From positions 9,878 to 73,877 of the forward strand of contig CAYYGM010000004.1 of the NCBI GenBank assembly GCA_964471555.1: a stretch of 64,000 bases of DNA, given 5' to 3'. The DNA is from JADLFV01 sp964471555 (GTDB taxonomy: Bacteria > Planctomycetota > Phycisphaerae > Phycisphaerales > Phycisphaeraceae). Of this stretch, positions 40,830 through 48,851 are shown one piece after another. Under the pieces are notes generated by a model, which worked only from the letters and a program-made list of their open reading frames with translations, was not told the origin of the DNA and made no database searches. Made by a program: the position numbers and the translations under genes. Positions within the stretch are counted from its first letter, which is position 1. Every line of letters begins with the position of its first letter.

Positions 40830-41491
40830 GCCAGATCAACTTCCTGCCCGAAACGTTTCGCCGGCAGATGGAGATGCGCCGCCGCAAGTATCGGCATATG
40901 CTGCTGCTGGCGCTCTTCGCCGTGTGCCTGGTGGGCTGGGGCGTGGTGGAGCGCGGGCGCAACATCGGGCCGCGCGATTACGCCTTGTCGCTGGAGCAGC
41001 AGGTCAAGGCCGCCCGCGAGCAGATGAGCGAGCTGGTCAAGCTGCGCACGGAACAGCAGTTGTTGCTGCGCCAGGTGGAGTTGCAGCGAGAACTGAGTCA
41101 GCCGATCACGCACACGCAGGTGATTGCCGTACTCAGCCAGATTCTGCCGCCGTCGGTGACGTTGACGGACCTGCAGGTCAGCACCCATCGTCCGCCGCCG
41201 CAGCCGCTGGAGGATCCGGGCAAGAAGAAGCGGACCAGTTCGCGCAAGACGACGACAACGACCGATCCGGTGGAGGACTACCTGCAGATCGAGTTGCAAG
41301 CGGTCGCGCCGGACGATCTGACGGTGGCCAACGTCATCGGTGATCTAGCCGACCACAAGCTGTTCGAGCAGGTGACGATGAAGTACAGCCGACCGACGCA
41401 GCGGCAGGAGATCGATGCCCGCCAGTTCCGCCTGAGCATGCGGGTCCGCCTGGATCGCAAGTTTGAACTGGAGGTGGCGCATGCGGATTGA
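40826..41491 (+). CDS. pilN: Type IV pilus assembly protein PilN-like
   Basis: 221 residues. The start MSQINFLPETFRRQ resembles the PilN I-N-L-L-P motif that docks into PilM. One membrane segment (HMLLLALFAVCLVGWGVV) is followed by a coiled coil (about residues 55-90) and a periplasmic ferredoxin-like domain with a Lys/Thr-rich insertion (KKKRTSSRKTTTTT). It overlaps both neighbours, consistent with coupled translation of the inner-membrane platform. Confidence 0.88.
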   Translation: MSQINFLPETFRRQMEMRRRKYRHMLLLALFAVCLVGWGVVERGRNIGPRDYALSLEQQVKAAREQMSELVKLRTEQQLLLRQVELQRELSQPITHTQVIAVLSQILPPSVTLTDLQVSTHRPPPQPLEDPGKKKRTSSRKTTTTTDPVEDYLQIELQAVAPDDLTVANVIGDLADHKLFEQVTMKYSRPTQRQEIDARQFRLSMRVRLDRKFELEVAHAD

Positions 41492-42029
41492 GAAGGACCA
41501 GGTGCGCACGCTGTCTGCGGCTGGGATCATGCTGGCGATTTTTGCTGCCGCGGTGCTGGCGCCGCTGCACGTTCAGAGGGCCAACTATCAGCATCGCATC
41601 GACGCCGCCAAGCGGGCCCTGGGCATCGACCTGGTTGAGACCAAGGGGCTGGCCAAGCTCAACAGTGACGTGGCCAGTCTGCGCCAGGTGATCAACGGCG
41701 CCCAGCAGTACGTGCCCGAGCAGGACGAGATGGCTGATGTGATGCGCGGCTTGAGCGAAGCGCTGGATTCCTTCGGTGTCACCGAGCGCCAGGTGCAGAC
41801 TCAGACCACGCAGCACTACCAGAAATACAGCGTCATGCCTATCTCGCTGCAGTACCGCGCCTCGTTTCCCGCGGTCTTCGGGGTGCTGCGCCGCATCGAA
41901 CAGATGCAGCGGTTGATACGGGTGGATGAACTGGTCGTGCGTCAGGAATCTGATGACGACCTCGAGCCGTTGCAGATCAAGTTGTCGTTGAGCACCTTCA
42001 TCGCCCGGCAGTTGCCGGCGGAGGATTGA
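41481..42029 (+). CDS. pilO: Type IV pilus assembly protein PilO-like
   Basis: 182 residues from the ATG at 41481, with GGAGG at 41471-41475. One membrane segment (IMLAIFAAAVLAPLHV), a coiled coil (RANYQHRIDAAKRALG, then TKGLAKLNSDVASLRQVI), and a periplasmic domain matching PilO (ISLQYRASFPAVFGVLRRIE, the usual 'gny..l..fl..l' region). It pairs with PilN in the inner-membrane platform. It overlaps pilN by 11 bases and its stop overlaps the pilP start (TGATG). Confidence 0.85.
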   Translation: MRIEKDQVRTLSAAGIMLAIFAAAVLAPLHVQRANYQHRIDAAKRALGIDLVETKGLAKLNSDVASLRQVINGAQQYVPEQDEMADVMRGLSEALDSFGVTERQVQTQTTQHYQKYSVMPISLQYRASFPAVFGVLRRIEQMQRLIRVDELVVRQESDDDLEPLQIKLSLSTFIARQLPAED

Positions 42030-42599
42030 TGAGCGGTCTGTTGAACAACCTCAAGCAGCAGTTGCTGGCTGATAAGCGCAAGCTGGGCGTGATCGTCCTG
42101 CTGCTGTTTTTCGGTCTGCTGCTGTGGGGCCGGCTGCTGCTGAAGGACGTGCCGCGCACGGCCACGGCCGAACCCAAAGCGAAGGTCACCGCCGCATCGT
42201 CCGATAAGGCTCCCCCGACTCCGCACAAAAACAGCCGGGTGGAGATTGTCCGCATCCGCAGCGATCGTCAACTCAAGCGAGACCTGTTTTCGTTCGATCC
42301 CAATCGTTACAAACGGACCATCGGGTCTGAGGAAACAGACAACCTGCTTAAGNNNNNNNNNNAAGGTGGGCACCTCGGACCGAGAACCAACCGATGACAT
42401 ACTCGGCTTGACCGAGTTGCTCAACATGGCGCGGCGGCTTGACCTGCGCAGCGTTGTCACCGGCCGGACCCCGCGAGCAGTCATCGACGACCGACTGCTG
42501 GCACCCGGCGACTGGATCGAAGGCTTTGAACTGTTGGAAATCGTGGATCGTTACGTGCTACTGGAGAGAAACGGAGTCGTTATCCGCCTTTGGATGTGA
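42029..42599 (+). CDS. PilP/GspC-like protein, interrupted by an assembly gap
   Basis: The N-terminal part (42029-42352) has a membrane segment (LGVIVLLLFFGLLLWGRLLL), a linker, then RDLFSFDPNRYKRT. After the 10-N gap (42353-42362) coding continues in another frame to a TGA at 42597-42599 with LGLTELLNMARRLDLRSVVT and RAVIDDRLLAPGDWIEGFEL then LEIVDRYVLLERNGVVIRLW. That last part matches the HR domain of GspC/PilP (conserved I-x-x-x-x-x-x-G-D-x-I-x-G-F). The frame change reflects unknown gap length, not necessarily a real frameshift. Position between pilO and the secretin agrees with pilP. Confidence 0.75.
42353..42362. other. Assembly gap (10 N)
   Basis: Ten unresolved bases inside the pilP-like gene. 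The reading frame on the two sides differs, so the true missing length is not 10 or the join is a scaffold placeholder. Confidence 0.99.
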
Positions 42600-42642
42600 C
42601 CGTACTTTGCAACATGCCGAGGCATTGCGGAAGGAGTCGAGC

Positions 42643-44937
42643 ATGAGCGCTCGCGTCGCACAGATCGGACTGGGTCTTTTTTTTGTAGTTGCACTGGCCG
42701 TTTATAGCGGTCCGGCATTCGGGGCGGAAGGGCAGGAGCCGGCAAGCCCGGCGAGCGAGGCAAGCCCGACGCAGACAGAGCAGCCTGTTGATCAGGTGCC
42801 GGTCTTCGATCAGGACCAGGCCATCGATCGCGTCAGCGCTGCTTCCGAGCAGGACCAGCAGCCGCAGACTGCCCAAACGCCCCAGGCCGACTCAGCCGTG
42901 GCGCCGATCGCGGCCCCGGTCCCGGTCAGCTCGACGCCGGCGCAGCCGGTCGAGGTTTTTGCCAGCGATGAAGCGCCGCTGCCACAGGGCCAGACCGTCA
43001 ACGTCAGCAACTTCGGGCAGATCGACCTGCACGTCAAAGACCTGGACCTGACCAAGGTGCTTCAGCTTCTGAGCATTCAGAGCGAGAAGAACATCATCGC
43101 CAGCCGCAATGTGGCTGGCAGCGTCTCGGCCGACCTGTACGGGGTCGATTTCTACGACGCCCTGGATGCCATTCTGCATCCCAACGGCTTCGGCTATGAA
43201 GAGCAGGGCCAGTTCATTTACGTCTACACCGCCGATGAGCTCAAGACCCGCAAGGAAGCCGAGCGGCAGACGGTGTACAAGGTCGTGCGCCTCAGCTACC
43301 TGGCCGGCGCCGATGCGGCCACTTTCGTGCAGCCGCTGCTTTCGTCCAACGGCTCAGTGGCGGTCAGCGCCGATGCCGAGCAGGGCTTCCAGCCCAGCGT
43401 CAGTGACGGCGGCGCCAACAGCTTCGCCCACAGCGACACGCTGCTGATCAACGACTATCCCGAAAACGTGGATCGCATCGTCGATGTGCTCAAGCAGATC
43501 GACGTGCGGCCCAAGCAGGTGCTGATCGAGGCCACCATTCTCCAGACCAGCCTGACCGAGGCCAACGCCTTCGGCGTCGATTTCTCGATCTTCGCCGACC
43601 TGGACGTGCTGGACTTCACCACGCCGCTGGGTGCTTTTGACCAGTTCCTCAGCAACACGCCGCGGGCCGACTCCGGCCAGGTGATCAGCTCCAGTCCGGG
43701 CAACGTCGCCAACGGCTCGGCTACCATGAAGCTGGGAGTGATCAACGACAATGTCGCGGTGTTCATCCGCGCCCTGGACCAGGTGACCGACACCAACGTC
43801 ATCGCTCGGCCGCGCATGCTGGTGCTCAACCGCCAGAAGGCCGACCTGCTGATTGGTGAAAAACTGGGTTACATTTCGACCAACGCGTCGGAAACCAGCA
43901 CCACCCAGACCGTTGAGTTTCTGGATGTTGGCACCCAGTTGACCGTGCGCCCCTTCATTGGGGAAGACGATTTCATCCGCCTGGAACTGCGCCCCAGCAT
44001 CAGCGACGGCGCCACCCAGGTTGTGCAGAACCTGGTCATCCCCAACACCACCACCGCTGAGCTGACCACCAACGTCATGCTCCGTAGCGGCCAGACCGCG
44101 GTGCTGGGCGGCCTGTTCAAGGAAGACAACACCGTTGACAAGAAGCAGGTGCCCGGCGTGGGCGACGTGCCCATTATCAAGAACGCCTTCAAGGGCCAGG
44201 ACGACACCGTCACCCGCAGCGAGGTCATCTTCCTGATCAAGCCCACGGTGATGAAGGACAAGTACCTGGCTGAGATGGGTGATGACGCGGCCGAGGGCAT
44301 CACGCAGAGCCGCATCGGCATCCGTGACGGTCTGCTGCCGTGGTCGCGCACCAAGATGGTCAGTTGGCAGATGCGCCAGGCCCACGAGGCCATGGAAGCC
44401 GGTGACAATGACAAGGCCAAGTGGCACGCCGACATGGCCCTGTACCTGGACCCCACGGTGGTGGAAGCACGCGAGATGCGTGAAGACATCTCCGGCAATG
44501 CCGGCTACGACCAGCGGTTCAGCATTCTCGATGAAGTGGTGGGCGAGACGCTCAAGAAGCAGGCCAAAGACAACAAGAACGCCGCTTCGGCAATGCCAGA
44601 AGCGACCGAATCGACTGAGACCAAAGCGGGAACCGACACCGTGAACACGGCCCCCACCGCCGAGGCTCAGCCGCAGGAAGATGCAACTTCTACCACGGCT
44701 TCAGCCGCCACCAGCGACGATGATGCCGCGCAGGCATCTTCCGAGAGTGAGAGCGAGGATTTCTTCAGTGATGCCACTGCTACCCCGGAAAAGTCCAGCA
44801 ACAGCGCGGACGACGATGTGACCACCATCTCCGAGGTGATCGATGCCTGGCAGACTGACGGCGGAGCCGTCGCTTCCGACTCCGATGATCAGAGCGAGTC
44901 GCAAGGCCGGGTCAGTGAAGTCGAGACGCAGCAGTGA
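42643..44937 (+). CDS. Secretin (PilQ/GspD family) with a long acidic C-terminal extension
   Basis: 764 residues from the ATG at 42643, with AAGGAG at 42631-42636. Signal peptide GLGLFFVVALAVYSGPAFGA. A Gln/Pro/Ala-rich linker leads to a secretin/TonB short N-terminal-type domain (LHVKDLDLTKVLQLLS, about residue 125) and N-domains. The secretin pore domain covers about residues 280-530, with RPKQVLIEATILQ, VIARPRMLVLNRQKADLLIG, the VPGVGDVPIIKNAFKG signature and EVIFLIKPTVM. The remaining about 225 residues are unusual: a TPR-like helical pair (MRQAHEAMEAGDNDKAKWHA) and then an acidic Ser/Asp/Glu-rich tail. It is followed by a strong hairpin. Confidence 0.93.
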   Translation: MSARVAQIGLGLFFVVALAVYSGPAFGAEGQEPASPASEASPTQTEQPVDQVPVFDQDQAIDRVSAASEQDQQPQTAQTPQADSAVAPIAAPVPVSSTPAQPVEVFASDEAPLPQGQTVNVSNFGQIDLHVKDLDLTKVLQLLSIQSEKNIIASRNVAGSVSADLYGVDFYDALDAILHPNGFGYEEQGQFIYVYTADELKTRKEAERQTVYKVVRLSYLAGADAATFVQPLLSSNGSVAVSADAEQGFQPSVSDGGANSFAHSDTLLINDYPENVDRIVDVLKQIDVRPKQVLIEATILQTSLTEANAFGVDFSIFADLDVLDFTTPLGAFDQFLSNTPRADSGQVISSSPGNVANGSATMKLGVINDNVAVFIRALDQVTDTNVIARPRMLVLNRQKADLLIGEKLGYISTNASETSTTQTVEFLDVGTQLTVRPFIGEDDFIRLELRPSISDGATQVVQNLVIPNTTTAELTTNVMLRSGQTAVLGGLFKEDNTVDKKQVPGVGDVPIIKNAFKGQDDTVTRSEVIFLIKPTVMKDKYLAEMGDDAAEGITQSRIGIRDGLLPWSRTKMVSWQMRQAHEAMEAGDNDKAKWHADMALYLDPTVVEAREMREDISGNAGYDQRFSILDEVVGETLKKQAKDNKNAASAMPEATESTETKAGTDTVNTAPTAEAQPQEDATSTTASAATSDDDAAQASSESESEDFFSDATATPEKSSNSADDDVTTISEVIDAWQTDGGAVASDSDDQSESQGRVSEVETQQ

Positions 44938-44958
44938 TGTGACGTCGAGTGAGGGGAT

Positions 44959-44990
44959 GAGCCTGTGAACTTGGGTTCGCAGGCTCTCCC
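44959..44990 (+). terminator. Strong hairpin after the secretin gene, probable terminator or processing site
   Basis: A 12-bp stem gagcctgtgaac / gttcgcaggctc (one T-G pair) with loop ttgg, followed by tcccttcttttgtt. The T tract is interrupted, so it may be a partial terminator that lowers transcription of the downstream TPR lipoprotein gene. Confidence 0.65.
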
Positions 44991-45031
44991 TTCTTTTGTT
45001 CGCAGACGCACCAGATCGAGGGAAAAGCAAG

Positions 45032-46249
45032 ATGAAACGTTCAAGGACCATCGAGCGCGGCAGCCTCGCCGCGATGTTGCTTTTGACGGCGTTACTGACT
45101 GCCTGTAACGGCGGCAAGACCAAGTCTCACGACGAGTGGGTGGCCGACGCCAACAGTCGCTGGAATGCCATCAAGACGGCCCAGGCCCTGACCATGGCCC
45201 GTCAGAAGTTCAACACCGGTGACCTGGATCTGGCTGAGCAGGATGTCAAAGCCGCCCTGGCTGCCGATCCTAAGAACGCTGAGTTGCACATGCTCGCAGG
45301 TCAGATCGAGCTGGAGCGCAGCCGTCTCGAGCGCGCCTATCAGGAGTTCACCGTCGCCATCGAGAACAAGCCGGAGCTGGCTCAGGCCTATTACCTGCGC
45401 GGCATCGTGCTGCAGCGCATCAGCAAGCTCGACCTGGCCCATGCCGATTACGCCAAGGCCTTCGAGCTGCAGCACGACAACCCCTCCTACCTGCTGGCCA
45501 CCGCGGAGATGCTGGACGCCATGAGCCGGCCGGACGAGGCGCTGAAGCTGCTGACCGAGCAGTTGGACTTTTTCGACACCAATGCGGCTGTGCGCCTGGC
45601 CATCGCCCATACGTACGAGATGAAGGAAGACTATGCCAATGCGGCGGAGTTCTTCCAGCAGGCCTCGCTGCTCGACCCGGACAACCCGCGCCCGCGGGAG
45701 GAACTGGCCGAGGCGCAACTATCGTGCGGCAAGACCCGTGAGGCTGCCCAGACGTTGAACGAGCTGCTCAAAGAACCCACCATGGCGGATCGCGCCGATC
45801 TGCGTCGACTGCTGGCCAAGGCTTATCTGAAGCTGGATCGTCTGGCTGACGCCCAATACCAGTACCAGATCGTCGTCCGCTCCAGTCGGGTGCAAAGCGG
45901 CGACTGGGTGGAGCTTGGCCAGATCGCGCTGCGCCAGGACAACACCTTCGACGCCATGCACGCGGCCGGCCGGGCCATCGATCTGGATCCGGTCAATCCC
46001 AACGGCTATCTGTTGTCAGGCATGGTCTGGCAGAAGAAGCAGAAGCTGGAAGAAGCGCTGTCGATGTTCGATCGGGCTGCGGAGTTGTCGCCCGAGGACG
46101 CAGCCCCGCTGATCCTGCGAGGCATCTCGCTGCAGCAGGCCGGCCGCAGCGCCGCTGCCGCCGAGGCCTACCGCCAGGCCCTGAGCATCGATCCCAAAGA
46201 TACGCGCGCCCGGCAGTTGCTCGATTCGCTCAGCAGTGCCAGCCAGTGA
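45032..46249 (+). CDS. TPR-repeat lipoprotein (PilF/PilW-like role suspected)
   Basis: 405 residues from the ATG at 45032. The signal peptide ends in a lipobox, LLTALLTAC, so the mature protein would be a Cys-anchored lipoprotein. The rest is made of about nine TPR units (e.g. FNTGDLDLAEQDVKAALAAD, LERAYQEFTVAIENKPELAQ, AYYLRGIVLQRISKLDLAHA). TPR lipoproteins such as PilF/Tgl help assemble the secretin in the outer membrane, and the place just after the secretin gene supports such a role here (inference). Confidence 0.85.
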   Translation: MKRSRTIERGSLAAMLLLTALLTACNGGKTKSHDEWVADANSRWNAIKTAQALTMARQKFNTGDLDLAEQDVKAALAADPKNAELHMLAGQIELERSRLERAYQEFTVAIENKPELAQAYYLRGIVLQRISKLDLAHADYAKAFELQHDNPSYLLATAEMLDAMSRPDEALKLLTEQLDFFDTNAAVRLAIAHTYEMKEDYANAAEFFQQASLLDPDNPRPREELAEAQLSCGKTREAAQTLNELLKEPTMADRADLRRLLAKAYLKLDRLADAQYQYQIVVRSSRVQSGDWVELGQIALRQDNTFDAMHAAGRAIDLDPVNPNGYLLSGMVWQKKQKLEEALSMFDRAAELSPEDAAPLILRGISLQQAGRSAAAAEAYRQALSIDPKDTRARQLLDSLSSASQ

Positions 46250-46380
46250 CGAGCTTACCCGGTCAGGCTGCGGTTTTTATCGGATCACGTCCAGCGGACG
46301 GGACCATCTGTGAAATGCGTCCTTGAGTGAACCGACGCGTTCAGTTTAACCTCACAATGGCCGAAATGACTATAGGTGAT

Positions 46381-46394
46381 AGGTCAATTGACCT
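46381..46394. promoter_or_regulatory. Perfect palindrome AGGTCAATTGACCT upstream of the response regulator
   Basis: A perfect 14-base palindrome in the 188-base gap between the TPR lipoprotein and response regulator genes, 44 bases before the ATG at 46438. A dyad of this length in a likely promoter region suggests a regulator binding site. No clear -35/-10 pair was found beside it. Confidence 0.5.
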
Positions 46395-46437
46395 GAAGTT
46401 ATCGGTGTGACCAGGGTTGTCCGAGTGGAGGTTTAAG

Positions 46438-46833
46438 ATGTCGGATCGTCCACGGGTGTTGGTGGTGGATGACGAGGCCCATATCGTTCATGTGGTGACG
46501 TTGAAGCTGCAGAACGCAGGCTTCGAGGTGATCACCGCATCGGATGGCGAGGAAGGTCTGGCTGTGGCTACGGATCAATTGCCGGACCTGATCGTCACCG
46601 ACTACCAGATGCCTTTTGTCAGTGGATTGGAAATGTGCACCCGTCTGCGCCAGCAGGAACAGACGTCTCACATCCCGGCCTTGATGCTCACCGCCAGGGG
46701 CTTTTCCATTCCGCCGCAGGACTTGGCTCAGACCAACATTCGTCAGGTGCTCAGTAAACCGTTCAGTCCGCGCGACATTCTGGCGCGGGTGCAGGAGTTC
46801 ATCGACCGGCCGGAGGCCGCGGATGCGGCGTAA
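46438..46833 (+). CDS. Single-domain response regulator (CheY-like receiver)
   Basis: 131 residues from the ATG at 46438, GGAGG at 46427-46431. A lone receiver domain: acidic pocket VLVVDDEAHI, phosphoacceptor Asp in LIVTDYQMPFVSG, conserved Thr in MLTARGF, and Lys in VLSKPFSPRDIL. It has no output domain. It is followed by an HD-GYP gene 27 bases downstream, so it probably acts by protein contact, perhaps on the HD-GYP protein or the pilus ATPase. No histidine kinase is encoded next to it. Confidence 0.94.
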   Translation: MSDRPRVLVVDDEAHIVHVVTLKLQNAGFEVITASDGEEGLAVATDQLPDLIVTDYQMPFVSGLEMCTRLRQQEQTSHIPALMLTARGFSIPPQDLAQTNIRQVLSKPFSPRDILARVQEFIDRPEAADAA

Positions 46834-46860
46834 GTCTTCAACCAGTCGCGGTGTTTCGTC

Positions 46861-48516
46861 ATGATTCAGGCCGCATCCATACTCGATGCCAAGACCATTC
46901 GCCTGGGGGACCGTCTGCGCGAACTGGGGTTGACGCAGTTGCGTCTGACGCCTGACGGCCGGGCCACGCCGGTGGGCCCGCTGCGCTGGATCGAGCAGAT
47001 CGTGATCCAGTCTCCGCTGTTCGAGCGATTGACCGCTCAGTTGTGGCTGCAGTTGAGCCAGCAGGAAGCAGCCACCGTGTGCGAGGTTTGGCCGGGCGTG
47101 CATCTGGCGGTGTTGCCGCGCCCGCAGCGCCGTCGCAACGAACAGCAGGAAGTGCATACGCTCAATGCCGTGCTGCTGCTGAGCCCTGAACTGCTGACCA
47201 GCGAGCAGTTGCGCCAGGTCTGCGACAGCCACCGCCTGGACCTGGCTGCCACGTTGACCCGCATCGACACCCGCCACCTGGTGGGCGTGGGCGAAGCGCA
47301 GCGCCTGGCTGCCATTCTGCAGTGGCTGCATGAGGATCATCAGCAGATCGGCCGCCGCGTCAGTGATCTGGAATCGCTCAGCCGTGAGCTGACCAGTTCC
47401 TACGAGGAACTGAGCCTGCTCTATAAGCTGTCAGCCAGCATGACGGTGGATCATCCCTCGCGCGATTTTTTCGTCGAGGCATGCAACGAACTGCGCGAGG
47501 TGGTCAATCTCCGGTGGATGGCCATGCAGTTGATCGATGACGATCCGCGCATGGAAGATCTGGCGGGGCAGGTCTTCAGCGCCGGTGCGGTGGAAGGCGA
47601 TGATGAGCGGTTCCACGAAGTCGGCCGCAGTCTGATCGAAATGGCCCGCTGGCAGCGCAACGCCGAGCCGATCGTCATCGATGACGCCACGACCTCGGAA
47701 GTGCCCTCCGCAGCCCGCTTCTGTCACAACATGCTGGTCATTCCCCTGCGCACCGAAACGCAGGTGCTGGGCGTGATCTTCGGCGGAGACAAGCAGGGGG
47801 CGGATCAGATCACCACCGTGGACAGCAAGCTGTGCAACTCGCTGGCGGGGAGCCTGACGATTTTCCTCGAAAACAAAATGCTGTTCGAGGATCTGCAGTC
47901 GATGTTCATGGGCACGCTGCACGCCCTGACCAGCGCCATTGACGCCAAGGACAGTTACACGCGCGGCCACTCCGAGCGCGTCGCCCTGATGAGCCGCCTG
48001 CTGGCTGAAGCGACGGGGCTGGATGCCGCGACGTCCAACCGCGTCTATCTGAGTGGTCTGGTGCACGATGTGGGCAAGATCGGTGTGCCCGAAGCGGTGC
48101 TGTGCAAGCCGGGCCGGCTGACGGATGCGGAGTTCGACCAGATCAAGCGGCACCCGGACATCGGCAATCGCATCCTGCTGGATATCCGCCAGATGAGCGA
48201 TCTGCTGCCGGGCGTGTTGTATCACCACGAACGTTGGGACGGCCGCGGCTATCCGAGCGGGCTTTCCGGGACGGACATTCCGCTGTTCGGGCGGCTGATC
48301 TGTCTGGCGGACTCCTTCGACGCCATGAGCAGTGACCGCACGTATCGCCGGGCCCTGGAGCACGAGCAGGTGCTCGATGAGATCCGCCGCTGCGCCGGGT
48401 CGCAGTTCGATCCCGATCTGGCCGAGCGTTTCGTCGAGCTCGATTTTGAGCCGTACTTCAAGATGATCCGTAAGCACCAGCGCTGGGAAGCCAGCCAGGG
48501 AGGGCAGACGGCATGA
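46861..48516 (+). CDS. GAF/HD-GYP domain protein (c-di-GMP phosphodiesterase-type)
   Basis: 551 residues. The N-terminal about 170 residues are an unassigned domain with a helical end (IGRRVSDLESLSRELTSSYE). A GAF-type sensor covers about residues 180-345. The HD-GYP domain follows: SYTRGHSERVALMSRLLAEA, the HD pair in LVHDVGKIGVPEAVLCKPG, and HHERWDGRGYPSGLSG with the G-Y-P triad, then LADSFDAMSSDRTYRRA. All expected metal-ligand residues are present, so it is likely an active c-di-GMP hydrolase. It overlaps the following STAS gene by 4 bases. Confidence 0.94.
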   Translation: MIQAASILDAKTIRLGDRLRELGLTQLRLTPDGRATPVGPLRWIEQIVIQSPLFERLTAQLWLQLSQQEAATVCEVWPGVHLAVLPRPQRRRNEQQEVHTLNAVLLLSPELLTSEQLRQVCDSHRLDLAATLTRIDTRHLVGVGEAQRLAAILQWLHEDHQQIGRRVSDLESLSRELTSSYEELSLLYKLSASMTVDHPSRDFFVEACNELREVVNLRWMAMQLIDDDPRMEDLAGQVFSAGAVEGDDERFHEVGRSLIEMARWQRNAEPIVIDDATTSEVPSAARFCHNMLVIPLRTETQVLGVIFGGDKQGADQITTVDSKLCNSLAGSLTIFLENKMLFEDLQSMFMGTLHALTSAIDAKDSYTRGHSERVALMSRLLAEATGLDAATSNRVYLSGLVHDVGKIGVPEAVLCKPGRLTDAEFDQIKRHPDIGNRILLDIRQMSDLLPGVLYHHERWDGRGYPSGLSGTDIPLFGRLICLADSFDAMSSDRTYRRALEHEQVLDEIRRCAGSQFDPDLAERFVELDFEPYFKMIRKHQRWEASQGGQTA

Positions 48517-48848
48517 AGATGAGGTGCGACGACAACGAACGGATGAGCGTGCTGTCGATTCGCGGCGAGATTACGGCGGACGACGTCGATTCCCTGCGGA
48601 AAGTGGTGATCGAGCGCATGGAGAAGAAGATCTGCGACATTGTGCTGGACCTCAGGGAGACCGAGTTCATCGACTCCAAGGGGCTGGAGACGCTGCTGTG
48701 GATGCAGGAGGAGACGGTGGCGCAGTTGGGTCAGGTGCGCCTGGCAGCCTGCCAGGAGACGATACAGAAGATTCTGGAGATCACCCGGTTGGCCGGGCGG
48801 TTTGTCTGTTGCCGGGACGTGGAAGAGGCGATCAAGAGCCTGGGATGA
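48513..48848 (+). CDS. STAS-domain protein (anti-sigma antagonist type)
   Basis: 111 residues. The STAS core MSVLSIRGEITADDVDSLRK and VLDLRETEFIDSKGLETLLW is typical; in D-S-K-G the Ser corresponding to SpoIIAA Ser58 is kept while the second Ser is Lys. The partner kinase is not encoded nearby (the RsbW-like gene at 6383 is far away). It sits between an HD-GYP gene (4-base ATGA overlap) and the pilus ATPase gene (3-base gap), so it is likely part of the control of the pilus or secretion machine. Confidence 0.92.
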   Translation: MKMRCDDNERMSVLSIRGEITADDVDSLRKVVIERMEKKICDIVLDLRETEFIDSKGLETLLWMQEETVAQLGQVRLAACQETIQKILEITRLAGRFVCCRDVEEAIKSLG

Positions 48849-48851
48849 ACG

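Noticed and set aside
48513..48848. STAS protein thought to have lost its phosphorylation site because of D-S-K-G
   Set aside because: The serine aligning with SpoIIAA Ser58 is the one kept; only the following residue is changed.
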